64,000 nucleotides of DNA from an uncultured Odoribacter sp. GTDB lineage: Bacteria > Bacteroidota > Bacteroidia > Bacteroidales > Marinifilaceae. How positions within the stretch are numbered: the stretch's first letter is position 1; each line of letters begins with the position of its first letter. The position numbers and the translations under genes are program-made. The stretch spans positions 1-64,000 of the forward strand of contig UQJP01000012.1 of NCBI GenBank assembly GCA_900541415.1, read 5' to 3'. A model generated the notes under the pieces. It worked only from the letters and a program-made list of their open reading frames with translations. It ran no database searches and was not told the DNA's origin. This document shows, piece after piece, positions 45,062 to 54,273 of this stretch.

Positions 45062-45640
45062 ATGATAAGAATAGACTTCAAACACATATATGGGCGAACC
45101 CGGCGAATGCTGGTGACCCCGGAAACGGAATGGGACAACGTGGCCGACGAATATCCCAGCCTGAAAGAAACATTCAGGAACTACCTGTTTCCGGTAACGG
45201 TATTGTCTTCCCTGACCATATTCCTGTTTGGTTTCTTTCATTATTCGGTTATGCAAACTATTGGCTACGGACTGATCAACCTCATCTCCTCGACGGTGGG
45301 GATCTGGCTCGCCTATTTGCTTACGAAGGAATATCTTAGCAACAAACTCCGGGATGCCGACAACACTGCTCTTCTCCTGACCGTATATCCCGGAGCAATA
45401 TTTATCGTTTTTCATAGTCTCGGAATCGCTATGGGAAACTATTTTCTGGGACAGCTATTCACGCTGCTCAGTTTTATATTTATCCGAACATTATATATTG
45501 GAATAAGGCGGATTTCCGATATACCGAACAACCAGCAAACCAACCTGCTGGTGATCGCTGCCCTGGCCATCATCTGTATCCCGGTCATTATTTCCCAGGT
45601 ACTCATGATTGCATTCGGCATCTCTGCCTTCAACGTTTAA
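45062..45640 (+). CDS. Yip1-family membrane protein
   Basis: A 192-residue inner-membrane protein. A short cytoplasmic N-terminus containing TRRMLVTPETEWDNVADE, the pattern seen at the start of bacterial Yip1-domain proteins, is followed by five hydrophobic segments (about 42-60, 65-88, 100-122, 128-142, 160-185). Function in bacteria is unknown. It precedes smpB by nine bases and is probably in the same transcript. A frame in another register (44992-45339) overlaps it and was rejected as a shadow. Confidence 0.82.
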   Translation: MIRIDFKHIYGRTRRMLVTPETEWDNVADEYPSLKETFRNYLFPVTVLSSLTIFLFGFFHYSVMQTIGYGLINLISSTVGIWLAYLLTKEYLSNKLRDADNTALLLTVYPGAIFIVFHSLGIAMGNYFLGQLFTLLSFIFIRTLYIGIRRISDIPNNQQTNLLVIAALAIICIPVIISQVLMIAFGISAFNV

Positions 45641-45649
45641 TTTCACATT

Positions 45650-46099
45650 ATGGCAAACGAAATAAATATCCGTAATAAACGCGCTTCTTTCGACTATGAA
45701 TTTCTGGAAGAATACAATGCCGGAATGGTTCTTACGGGAACCGAAATCAAATCGATCCGGGCAGGTAAAGCCAGCCTGGTCGATTCCTATTGTTTTTTTA
45801 ACCGGGGAGAATTATGGGTGAAAGGCATACACATCGCCGAATATAAATTAGGCACTTATTACAATCACGAAGAAAAGCGGGAACGAAAACTGCTGCTCAC
45901 ACACAAAGAGCTTGTTAAACTCGAACGAAAAGTAAAAGAAACAGGGCTCACGATCATCCCGGTGAAAATTTTCCTGTCGGAGAAAGGCTATGCTAAACTC
46001 CGTATCGCTTTAGCAAAAGGGAAAAAAGAATACGATAAACGGGAATCCATCAAATTAAAAGATGCTAAAAAGGACATGGACAGGGCTATGAAAGCCTGA
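45650..46099 (+). CDS. smpB: tmRNA-binding protein SmpB
   Basis: Binds tmRNA and guides it to stalled ribosomes for trans-translation. The 149 residues start with IRNKRASFDYEFLEEYNAG, have the OB-fold core GTEIKSIRAGKASLVDSY and a basic C-terminal tail (KKEYDKRESIKLKDAKKDMD), which inserts into the mRNA channel. Typical length. The tmRNA gene itself is not seen in the window. Confidence 0.98.
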   Translation: MANEINIRNKRASFDYEFLEEYNAGMVLTGTEIKSIRAGKASLVDSYCFFNRGELWVKGIHIAEYKLGTYYNHEEKRERKLLLTHKELVKLERKVKETGLTIIPVKIFLSEKGYAKLRIALAKGKKEYDKRESIKLKDAKKDMDRAMKA

Positions 46100-46132
46100 T
46101 CCTTCCCAGGTCAAACCTAACCACACCATGAT

Positions 46133-46639
46133 ATGAAAAATACAATTATTTTAATCGGATTATTACTCCTCGGCAATTTAGTTTTTGCACAGGAAAGCAA
46201 TCAGGGCAAACAATTGTGGGCAAAATCAATCTTAAACCAGAAAGCCCCGGAACTAAAAGTGCAGCAATGGCTATCGGACATGCCCGAAACAAAAGGGAAA
46301 TTCATTTTGGTCGATTTCTGGGCCACCTGGTGTGGTCCCTGCCGGAAAGCGATCCCCGAACTGAACGCCTTGCAAAAGGAATTTAAAAACGACCTTGTGG
46401 TGATCGGGATTTCGGACGAAGCCCCGGAAAAAGTGATGGAAATGAAAACTCCGGTGATCGAATATTACAGTGCCATCGACACCCAGGCCTGGATGAAAAA
46501 ACAACTGGAAGTCAAAGGAATACCCCACGTAATCCTGATCGATCCGAAAGGAATCGTGAGGTGGGAAGGGTTTCCGCTCCTGTCCGGCCACGAACTTACT
46601 GCGGAAACGGTAAAGAAACTAATCGAAAAATACAAATGA
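46133..46639 (+). CDS. Exported TlpA-like thioredoxin-fold protein
   Basis: A 168-residue protein with a signal peptide (residues 1-20, cleavage after VFAQ likely) and a thioredoxin fold with the redox site WCGPC at 66-70 in VDFWATWCGPC and the cis-proline in IPHVILID. It belongs with TlpA/ResA-type periplasmic thiol-disulfide oxidoreductases, which reduce specific partners such as cytochrome c apoproteins. The partner here is unknown. It stands 33 bases after smpB and ends with its own terminator. Confidence 0.88.
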   Translation: MKNTIILIGLLLLGNLVFAQESNQGKQLWAKSILNQKAPELKVQQWLSDMPETKGKFILVDFWATWCGPCRKAIPELNALQKEFKNDLVVIGISDEAPEKVMEMKTPVIEYYSAIDTQAWMKKQLEVKGIPHVILIDPKGIVRWEGFPLLSGHELTAETVKKLIEKYK

Positions 46640-46661
46640 TCCCCGATCGGGGCATCGCTCC

Positions 46662-46692
46662 GGGAGGCTTAACATGGTGAATTTAAGCCTCC
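46662..46692 (+). terminator. Terminator after the TlpA-like gene
   Basis: GGAGGCTTAA (46663-46672) with TTAAGCCTCC (46683-46692), 10 pairs, followed by a T-rich stretch. Confidence 0.75.
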
Positions 46693-46752
46693 TGTTTATA
46701 TTTTTACGATTGTCATTTTTCAGCTTTCGTTTTAACTTATCACATTATTACT

Positions 46753-46760
46753 TACCTTTG
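46753..46760 (+). promoter_or_regulatory. -7 box of the CoA-transferase gene
   Basis: TACCTTTG, exact TAnnTTTG match, 55 bases before the ATG. The -33 region (TTTCGTTTT) is only a partial match. Confidence 0.55.
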
Positions 46761-46815
46761 CATGAGTTAGTCAGCTAAAGATCTTAATCACAAAATATCA
46801 CAAAAAAATCGAATT

Positions 46816-48123
46816 ATGTATCAGGGTATTAAAACTGTATCATTTGAAGAAGCTGTGAAAGCCGTGAAATCGGGCGACCGGATTCATGTTCACAGTGTAG
46901 CCTGTGCACCTCAGGGACTCATTCAGGCACTTTGTGCACGGGGACGTGCCGGAGAATTAAAAGACATTAAACTTCAACATCTTCACACCGAAGGGGCTGC
47001 ACCTTATGCCGAAAGCGAATTTGAAGGCATATTCTCCCTGGAATCGTTTTTTGTGGGTAGTAACGTCCGCAAACCGACACAGGAAGGATGGGCCGACTAT
47101 ATTCCCGTGCATTTAAGCGAAACCCAGAAGCTGATCCGTTGCGGTATCACTCCGGTAGACGTTGCCATGATTCAGGTATGCCCGCCCGATAAACACGGAT
47201 ATGTATCTATGGGTACTTCCGTCGATTCAACCCTGGCAGCCGTGCAGAACGCCAAAACGGTGATCGCCGTGATCAACCCCCATGTTCCGCGTGCCTGGGG
47301 AGATGCCATCATCAGATTATCGGACATCGACATTTTCTGTGAAGACAATACCCCGCTAATCGAAGCGCATCCCGCCCACCTGAGCGAACAGGACATCAAG
47401 ATCGGTAAAAACTGTGCCGCCCTCATCGAAGACGGAGCCACCCTGCAAATGGGTATCGGTGCCATTCCCAACGCTGTGTTATCGCAACTCGGTAACCATA
47501 AAAACCTGGGAATCCACACCGAAATGTTCGCCGATGGCGTTCTTCCCCTTTACTACAAAGGAGTGATCAACAACATGAACAAAAAATTCGATAAAGGGAA
47601 AATCGTTTCTACGTTCTTGATGGGTTCCAAGGAAGTATACGACTTTATTGACGATAATCCTGCCGTAGCCATGATGGACGTAAGCTATACCAACGATCCG
47701 TTCATCATCGCACAACAACCGAAAATGACCGCTATCAATTCAGCCCTGTCGATCGACCTGACCGGACAGGTAAATGCCGATTCGCTCGGTTGTAAATTTT
47801 ACAGCGGTTGCGGAGGACAACTCGATTTCATTCGTGGAGCCGCCGCCAGCAAAGGTGGGAAACCCATCATCGCTATGCCCGCAGTAACGGCAAAAGGAGT
47901 TTCCAAAATATGCCCGACCCTGTTGAACGGAGCCGGAGTGGTTACCACCCGTTTCGATGTTCACTATGTTGTAACCGAATTCGGAGCGGTGGACCTATAT
48001 GGTAAAACTATGCAAGACCGCGCTAAAGCAATGATTTCCATCGCTGCGCCGGAACATCAGGAAGCACTCGATAAAGCAGCTTTTGAAAGATTCGGAAGCC
48101 ATTTCCATTTCTGCTGCAAATAA
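46816..48123 (+). CDS. Acetyl-CoA hydrolase/transferase family CoA-transferase (4-hydroxybutyrate/butyrate type)
   Basis: Class I CoA-transferase of 435 residues. The predicted catalytic glutamate is E236 in LGIHTEMFADG, matching the position in 4-hydroxybutyrate CoA-transferase; YSGCGGQLDFIRGAAASKGG and the VVTEFGAVDLYGKT block are conserved in the Cat2/AbfT/But group. It exchanges CoA between acyl-CoA and acetate or a related acid in the cytoplasm, which would fit butyrate or propionate/succinate fermentation. Which substrate pair it uses cannot be read from the sequence. Single gene with its own promoter and hairpin end. Confidence 0.85.
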   Translation: MYQGIKTVSFEEAVKAVKSGDRIHVHSVACAPQGLIQALCARGRAGELKDIKLQHLHTEGAAPYAESEFEGIFSLESFFVGSNVRKPTQEGWADYIPVHLSETQKLIRCGITPVDVAMIQVCPPDKHGYVSMGTSVDSTLAAVQNAKTVIAVINPHVPRAWGDAIIRLSDIDIFCEDNTPLIEAHPAHLSEQDIKIGKNCAALIEDGATLQMGIGAIPNAVLSQLGNHKNLGIHTEMFADGVLPLYYKGVINNMNKKFDKGKIVSTFLMGSKEVYDFIDDNPAVAMMDVSYTNDPFIIAQQPKMTAINSALSIDLTGQVNADSLGCKFYSGCGGQLDFIRGAAASKGGKPIIAMPAVTAKGVSKICPTLLNGAGVVTTRFDVHYVVTEFGAVDLYGKTMQDRAKAMISIAAPEHQEALDKAAFERFGSHFHFCCK

Positions 48124-48128
48124 AATTA

Positions 48129-48168
48129 AATCCCTTGTAACCGGAAAAATTTCCAGTTACAAGGGATT
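48129..48168 (+). terminator. Hairpin after the CoA-transferase gene
   Basis: AATCCCTTGTAAC with GTTACAAGGGATT, 13 pairs, extended by GGAAA/TTTCC pairing inside. No T-run on the plus strand, so it may be a processing or stabilising hairpin. Confidence 0.6.
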
Positions 48169-48206
48169 ATCACCCCAATAACCGAATTTAAAACGACGTA
48201 AAATTT

Positions 48207-49562
48207 ATGATGGACTGGAATAAACTTTTATCGGCACACCGTTATCATCCGGGGAGTTCAACCTCTTTGTTTCACTCCCACGACCGCTCTCAATTTCAGC
48301 GTGATTACGACCGCCTGATATTTTCTTCCCCATTCCGTCGTTTGCAGAATAAAACACAGGTATTTCCCCTGCCGGGTAATATTTTTGTACACAATCGACT
48401 GACCCACAGCCTTGAAGTAGCAAGCGTAGGGCGTTCTCTGGGCAATAAGGTCAGTGCTTTCCTCCGGAAAAAACAAATAGCGGTGGAAAATCCTGAAATT
48501 CTGGAAGAGATCGGGACAATCGTCAGCACAGGCTGCCTCGCCCATGATTTAGGCAACCCGCCTTTCGGGCATTCGGGCGAAGAAGCTATTTCCTATTTTT
48601 TCAGCGAAGGAGAAGGGCTTTACTTCAAAAAACTCCTTTCCGATGAGGAATGGAGCGACCTGAGCCATTTCGAAGGCAATGCCAACACGTTCCGTTTGCT
48701 TACCCACAGTTTTAACGGCAGGCGTCCGGGCGGTTACACGATGACCTATACCACGCTTGCCTCTATCGTAAAATACCCGTTCGAATCCACCAAAGCAAAT
48801 TCCAAAGGATTCAAATACGGATTTTTCCAAAGCGAAAAAGAAATCTTCCGCCAGGTTGCCGAAGAATTAGGCATTCGCCAGTTAAGCGACCACCCGCTGC
48901 AATACGTGCGGCATCCGTTAGTGTATCTGGTGGAAGCAGCCGACGATATTTGCTATCAGATCATGGATATAGAAGATTCCCATAAATTACGGATTCTCTC
49001 CTACGATGAAACGACTGCCATTCTCGAAAGTTTTTATGACCGGAACGAAGACAAGGAAGATTTAAAGATCATTGCCAAAACATTCAAAATCGTCACCGAT
49101 AAAAACGAACGCATCGCCTTCCTCCGTGCCGGGATCATCAACAAGCTGATCAATGCCTGTGCGGATATTTATTGCCAGAATTACGATGCGATCATGACAG
49201 GCGACTTCAACAGCACACTTATCAAACAACTGTCCGGCACCAACAAACAGGCCTACGATGCCTGCACGGCTCTGGCATATCAACGGATATACCACACAAA
49301 CATCGTCACTCAAATCCAAATTGCCGGATTTAAGATTCTCGGCACCATTCTAAAAGAATACACCGACGCCGTATTGAAGCCGGAAACCTATTACGCCCGT
49401 AATATCCTGTCGATCATGCCGGAACAATACCAGGTGAGCAAAGAGGATTCCATGTACACCAAAATACAAACCGTTGTCGATTACGTTTCAGGGATGACCG
49501 ATTCCTACGCCCTGAATCTCTACCGGAAAATCAAAGGAATAGACCTGCCGGAGATCAAATAA
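48207..49562 (+). CDS. dgt: Deoxyguanosinetriphosphate triphosphohydrolase
   Basis: HD-domain enzyme that cleaves dNTPs (dGTP in E. coli) to nucleoside and triphosphate. The 451 residues show RDYDRLIFSSPFRRLQNKTQ, the first metal ligand in NRLTHSLEVASVGRSLG, the HD pair in AHDLGNPPFGHSGEEA and the later Asp in EAADDICYQIMD. Both length and motifs agree with the dGTPase family. It is convergent with the downstream permease gene, with stops three bases apart. Confidence 0.95.
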   Translation: MMDWNKLLSAHRYHPGSSTSLFHSHDRSQFQRDYDRLIFSSPFRRLQNKTQVFPLPGNIFVHNRLTHSLEVASVGRSLGNKVSAFLRKKQIAVENPEILEEIGTIVSTGCLAHDLGNPPFGHSGEEAISYFFSEGEGLYFKKLLSDEEWSDLSHFEGNANTFRLLTHSFNGRRPGGYTMTYTTLASIVKYPFESTKANSKGFKYGFFQSEKEIFRQVAEELGIRQLSDHPLQYVRHPLVYLVEAADDICYQIMDIEDSHKLRILSYDETTAILESFYDRNEDKEDLKIIAKTFKIVTDKNERIAFLRAGIINKLINACADIYCQNYDAIMTGDFNSTLIKQLSGTNKQAYDACTALAYQRIYHTNIVTQIQIAGFKILGTILKEYTDAVLKPETYYARNILSIMPEQYQVSKEDSMYTKIQTVVDYVSGMTDSYALNLYRKIKGIDLPEIK

Positions 49563-49565
49563 TGT

Positions 49566-51929
49566 TTATTCATTTTTCAATGCTTCCACAGGATTGACCC
49601 GGGAAGTCCGGATGGTTTGATACCCCACAGTCAGCAAAGTCACGATAACGGCAAAACTTCCCGTCAGGGCGAAAATCCACCAGTTCAAAGGAGTTTTAAC
49701 TATAAACCCTTGTTGCCAATAAGAAATAAACATCCACGCCAATGGACAGGCAAGAAGAAACGACGTTACGATCCAAAATACAAAACTACTGCACAACAGC
49801 AGCAATATATCCGATTGCGTAGCACCGTTTACCTTCCGTAACCCGATCTCCTTCACCCGTCTACCCACGGCATAGCAAGACATATTGAATAGCCCCGAAA
49901 CACTTATTAATAAAGTGGCTACAAAGAACCATGAAAACATTTGGGATAATCCGATTTCCTTTTGATATAAAAGTTCATACGCCTTATCAAGGAAACCATA
50001 GCTGAAAATAAATTCCGGCATACGTTCCTCATAAATTTTTTGCATGGTTTTTAAGGCTACGCGAGGATCTCCCTGGACTTTTACAAAAACATAATGGGAA
50101 CCGGTTCTGTAATCGATTGGAAAATAAATCTGAGGTTCTACCGGATTATACATAATTTTCGTATAGCTATCCTTCACAACCGCTCCAACTACATAATCAA
50201 TTCCATAAACATCCAAATACTGTCCGATAGGATTCTCCAACCCCATTTTGCGTACAGCTGTTTCATTTAACACACAGTAATTTTTTGTCCCGAAATCAGA
50301 TTTAAAAGGATTTTCCCCCGTCACCAATTCCATATTCATAAAATCGAAATAATTCCCCTCAACACGACAAATTTCCGTCATATAATCTACTTCTCCTTTA
50401 AAATCTTTCTTCTTGATTTGCCATGACTGTACCAAATCTTGCGGCAAACAGTTTTTTAGCGTCACATCCACAACTGAAGGTTCTTTCATCAACTCTTCCC
50501 GAACAACATTATAAGCAGACAACAATTTTCCCTCAATCTTTACATAAAATATATTCTCTTTATCAACGTCCAAAGTCATTGAAGTCATTGTATCAACCTG
50601 CTTACGAATAAAAAATACGGATAAAAGACAAGCTAAGGCTATGGTAAATTGAATGACAAGCAAACTTTTCTGTAAAAAGGCCAGTTTATGCCCTTTAAAT
50701 TTTCCGAACAGGGTCTGTACGACATTAAAACGTGTCATGTAAAAAGCGGGAAAAGTTCCGGCCAATATAACTGTAAATATCCCCAACAACACTAAGAAAA
50801 CATACACATACAAATTTCCAAAATAAATATGCAAATTAGTATTTAGTAACTCATTAAATATCGGGGCAAATCCAATAGTCAGGAAAATTGCAATTCCCAT
50901 AGCCAACAGGACATAATAAGTGGTCTCCCGGTAAAAATCCATAACCAATCGTGTCCGCCCTGCCCCGTGTGTTTTACGCACTCCCGTGGAACGTGCTCTT
51001 AGAAAAGCCATAGAAATAAAAAGGCTGGAAAAGTTTACACACGAAATCAGCAGCACAATAAAAGCAGCCACAATCAAGATAACAATAAAAACCGTTCCAT
51101 CCTGACTTTCCGACCCAAGATGAATATCCCGTAAAGGCTCCAAAGAAAGATGTGGTTCTGTTTTCTCGAAATAGGGAATGTTTCGAGGCAGGTTATCTTT
51201 CAACATTTGTGTCAGCTGGCCGCCAATCTTGTCAATATCCACTCCCTGACGTAACAGGAGATAAGTCTTAAAGCCTCCATAACCTCCCCAATAACTATTC
51301 GCCCTCTCGCCAAAGAAAGGGATTATCACATTAGCCCGGATATGGGAATTAGCAGGCATATCCTCCATGATTCCGTTCACTTTCCAATCGCGGTTTGCAT
51401 AAGAAACGACCTTTCCTACGGCATCTTCGCCGGGAAATAGAAGAGCGGCTGTCGATTGGTCGATAACCATCCCGTCCAAAGAATGCAACACATGATCTTT
51501 CTGTCCCTCTTTTAACCGGAAAGTAAAAAAATCAAAAAAATTTTCATCCGCCATGATAATCCGGAATTGCTCATAATACCGCCGATTCACTCCAATCTCA
51601 TTATTCAGCTCTGTATTCTCTACATTTACAATGCGGCACATTGCTTCTATCTCCGGCATTCGCTCTTTGGCTATCCCTCCCATTGGCCCAAAACCAGCGT
51701 AACTTCCTCTGGCTTCATTTCCCTCCAAACGATCATAGTAAAGTATCCGGTAAATCCTGTCTCCATGCTGATGAAAATTATCATAACTAAATTCCTGAAC
51801 AGACCATAAGCCGACCAAAATAGCGATAGCCATTCCCAGACTTAACCCTATGACACTCATAACGGTCATCACTTTTTGTTTCCGAACATTCCGAAAAAAA
51901 ATTTTTATACCATTGAGACTCATAACCAA
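49566..51929 (-). CDS. ABC transporter permease, FtsX/MacB-like
   Basis: A 787-residue permease with two FtsX-type halves: an N-terminal membrane segment (about 18-42), a large periplasmic MacB-like core domain (about 50-280), three membrane segments (280-400), then a repeat of the layout (segment near 425-445, soluble region, three segments at 665-785, ending RVNPVEALKNE, typical for the family). Such proteins work with a MacB-like ATPase in export or signalling of peptides or lipoproteins, but no ATPase gene is adjacent. In Bacteroidales these genes are numerous and substrates are unknown. Confidence 0.9.
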   Translation of the reverse strand: MVMSLNGIKIFFRNVRKQKVMTVMSVIGLSLGMAIAILVGLWSVQEFSYDNFHQHGDRIYRILYYDRLEGNEARGSYAGFGPMGGIAKERMPEIEAMCRIVNVENTELNNEIGVNRRYYEQFRIIMADENFFDFFTFRLKEGQKDHVLHSLDGMVIDQSTAALLFPGEDAVGKVVSYANRDWKVNGIMEDMPANSHIRANVIIPFFGERANSYWGGYGGFKTYLLLRQGVDIDKIGGQLTQMLKDNLPRNIPYFEKTEPHLSLEPLRDIHLGSESQDGTVFIVILIVAAFIVLLISCVNFSSLFISMAFLRARSTGVRKTHGAGRTRLVMDFYRETTYYVLLAMGIAIFLTIGFAPIFNELLNTNLHIYFGNLYVYVFLVLLGIFTVILAGTFPAFYMTRFNVVQTLFGKFKGHKLAFLQKSLLVIQFTIALACLLSVFFIRKQVDTMTSMTLDVDKENIFYVKIEGKLLSAYNVVREELMKEPSVVDVTLKNCLPQDLVQSWQIKKKDFKGEVDYMTEICRVEGNYFDFMNMELVTGENPFKSDFGTKNYCVLNETAVRKMGLENPIGQYLDVYGIDYVVGAVVKDSYTKIMYNPVEPQIYFPIDYRTGSHYVFVKVQGDPRVALKTMQKIYEERMPEFIFSYGFLDKAYELLYQKEIGLSQMFSWFFVATLLISVSGLFNMSCYAVGRRVKEIGLRKVNGATQSDILLLLCSSFVFWIVTSFLLACPLAWMFISYWQQGFIVKTPLNWWIFALTGSFAVIVTLLTVGYQTIRTSRVNPVEALKNE

Positions 51930-52140
51930 AAGCTATTATATTACTCTTTTTCCCATTTCTCTCACACTAAAACCTTCACACGGCAACACCTTACAATATT
52001 TATACCAATCAACACAATAACATATAATCCAATAGATTACAAATCTGTAACATATTTAATTTGTCTATAAAACATACACCACATGTCCAAAAAACAAACA
52101 CATATCCAAAAGATAATCCAATCCATGAAAACAAGTCAAA

Positions 52141-52174
52141 AAAATCTCCCTGGAAAATATTCCAAGGAGATTTT
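52141..52174 (-). terminator. Terminator of the glycosidase/sulfatase operon
   Basis: AAAATCTCC (52141-52149) with GGAGATTTT (52166-52174) and TGGAA/TTCCA inside. On the minus strand the stem runs into seven T. It lies 29 bases past the fucosidase stop. Confidence 0.88.
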
Positions 52175-52202
52175 AAGGTCTGTTATCCTATTTAGAAAAA
52201 GA

Positions 52203-54098
52203 TTACTTGGTCAAAATGCCTATTTCCCCAACTGTAATAAAGGAACGGTTATCCATTTCCCGTACCGCTTCAAAACGAAAATATCGTGCCGGATAAACTT
52301 TTTTAAAGTGAACAATCTGTGTAACCGGATTGTTCTTCATGTTACTAAATTCACCCTCTCCATCACACAATTCCCAGTTTTTACCATCCTTACTAACATA
52401 AAACCGATATAAAAAAACACTCCCGGCATACTCGTCGGCAGAGACCGGAGAATAAGTAAATCCTGACAATTGATGAATCTCACCCAAATCCACGTCCAAA
52501 TGATGTGAGCTTCCGGATGATGCCGACTTCCAATATGTAACAGGATCATCATCTATTGCCCGTGCCGGCTCATATCCGGACACCTCTGAATCGGCATCTA
52601 AAATCTTCCAATTTTTCTTAGACACTTTCGGTTGCAATATAGCCGAATCTTGCCGGACTTCCGTAGTTCCGGCATAAAAAGCTCCTGCCTGTAATATATG
52701 AGCCTCTGCCCGGCTTTTATTCACCGTGAGCCTGAGTTTCTCCGCCTGGCAATCCGGGAAACGGAATAACCGCTTATACCCGATGGTCGTGCCTTTTGCC
52801 AGTTCTTTCCATTCCCCATCGCTATATGCCTCCACCGTAAACTCCTCCACCCGCTGTCCCTTGCGGATTTCTTCACCCACCATAAACACATTGAAGATTT
52901 CAGGCTTTAAAGTATATTCCACGGATTCCCCTTCTTTCAACACTTTTTCCGTTTTCGGGGCTTCCAGTTTATTATCGGCAAAAGTCCGGGAAATATACTC
53001 CCCGAATTCTTTCAGTCGGGCCACGTCCTGCTCATGAATCAATCCCCGGCGATCAGGCGGCACATTCAGCAATAAAACAGAATTATAACCCACCGACTGA
53101 AAATAAATATCCACCAAATGAGACAGCGATTTCACCTGATGATCTTGTTCCTGATGATAAAACCAACCCGGACGGATCGACACATCGACTTCAGAAGGAT
53201 ACCAGAACAACCGATCGGCAGCCATCACTTTTTCCCGGCTTCCCAAATCTTTTCCGGTGGCTTTCAATCCCAGCCGTTCATTGGCGGTTTCCGCATCTTC
53301 ATATATAGACGATCTCAAAGGTGTGACGCTCCATTCGGTTTCACGTCCCAGTCCACGCTCATTTCCTACCCAGCGGACATCATCCCCCATAATAGCTTTC
53401 ACAGCGTGAGGCTGCAAGCTGTCGATCACCCGGTAAAAAGCTGTCCAGTCGTAAACCTGCTTTTTCCCGTTCGGGCCTTCGGCATTCGCACCGTCGAACC
53501 ACACCTCATGAATCTCTCCGTAATTCCCGAGTAACTCTTTCAACTGTTCCATAAACATCCGGTTATACACAGGAGAATCCCCGTAACAGGAAGCGTTCCG
53601 ATCCCAGGGGGAAAGGTATACCCCGAATTTCATCCCAAATTTATCGCAGGCAGCCTTCAAATCACGCACCACATCGCCTTTCCCTTCTTTCCAGGGCGAA
53701 GACGCCACAGAATGAGCGGTGGTTTTCGTGGGCCACAGGCAAAAACCATCGTGATGCTTTGCCGTCAGGATCACCATTTTAAATCCTCCAGCCTGTAAAG
53801 CCTTCACCCATTGTTCCGCATTGAATCTTTCCGGGTTGAACAATTCAGGACTCTCTTTACCGTCTCCCCACTCCCGCCCGGTGAAGGTGTTCATACCAAA
53901 ATGCACAAAAGCGGTCAACTCCATTTGCTGCCATGCGTATTGCTCCGCCGAGGGCACAACCCTCGCGGCTATATCGATTTTTTCCTCCGGGCTAATCCCC
54001 TGCGGAAAGGTCACTTCTTTCACATAATACTTTTCAGCCGGATGGCATGACACTATGCCTAAAGCCAGGACCAGCAATCCCAAATACCGTTTTTTCAT
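52203..54098 (-). CDS. Alpha-L-fucosidase, GH29, with C-terminal CBM32-like domain
   Basis: Predicted lipoprotein (lipobox ending Cys18, LALGIVSC) that removes terminal fucose from host-type glycans. The GH29 catalytic domain spans about 45-370, with HFGMNTFTGREWG, TAKHHDGFCLWPT and the nucleophile Asp202 in EVWFDGAN. Residues about 490-631 resemble an F5/8-type C (CBM32) sugar-binding domain (EPARAIDDDPVTYWKSA ... LDVDLGEIHQLSGF). 631 residues. Last gene of the operon, separated from the GH36-type gene by 175 bases and followed by a strong terminator. Confidence 0.93.
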   Translation of the reverse strand: MKKRYLGLLVLALGIVSCHPAEKYYVKEVTFPQGISPEEKIDIAARVVPSAEQYAWQQMELTAFVHFGMNTFTGREWGDGKESPELFNPERFNAEQWVKALQAGGFKMVILTAKHHDGFCLWPTKTTAHSVASSPWKEGKGDVVRDLKAACDKFGMKFGVYLSPWDRNASCYGDSPVYNRMFMEQLKELLGNYGEIHEVWFDGANAEGPNGKKQVYDWTAFYRVIDSLQPHAVKAIMGDDVRWVGNERGLGRETEWSVTPLRSSIYEDAETANERLGLKATGKDLGSREKVMAADRLFWYPSEVDVSIRPGWFYHQEQDHQVKSLSHLVDIYFQSVGYNSVLLLNVPPDRRGLIHEQDVARLKEFGEYISRTFADNKLEAPKTEKVLKEGESVEYTLKPEIFNVFMVGEEIRKGQRVEEFTVEAYSDGEWKELAKGTTIGYKRLFRFPDCQAEKLRLTVNKSRAEAHILQAGAFYAGTTEVRQDSAILQPKVSKKNWKILDADSEVSGYEPARAIDDDPVTYWKSASSGSSHHLDVDLGEIHQLSGFTYSPVSADEYAGSVFLYRFYVSKDGKNWELCDGEGEFSNMKNNPVTQIVHFKKVYPARYFRFEAVREMDNRSFITVGEIGILTK

Positions 54099-54273
54099 AC
54101 GCCTTAGCTTAAATAAATATTTACTTAAAATCAGATATACAACGCTTCTATCGCAAGATCCATATTCCCCCTGCGTTTCGCCCGGTCAGAGGGATGACCT
54201 GCATTTATCCAATATTCCCGGAACAGCTATCGCCCGCCTGTGCCCCACAGGGCCAACGGCTTCCATTCCACTC

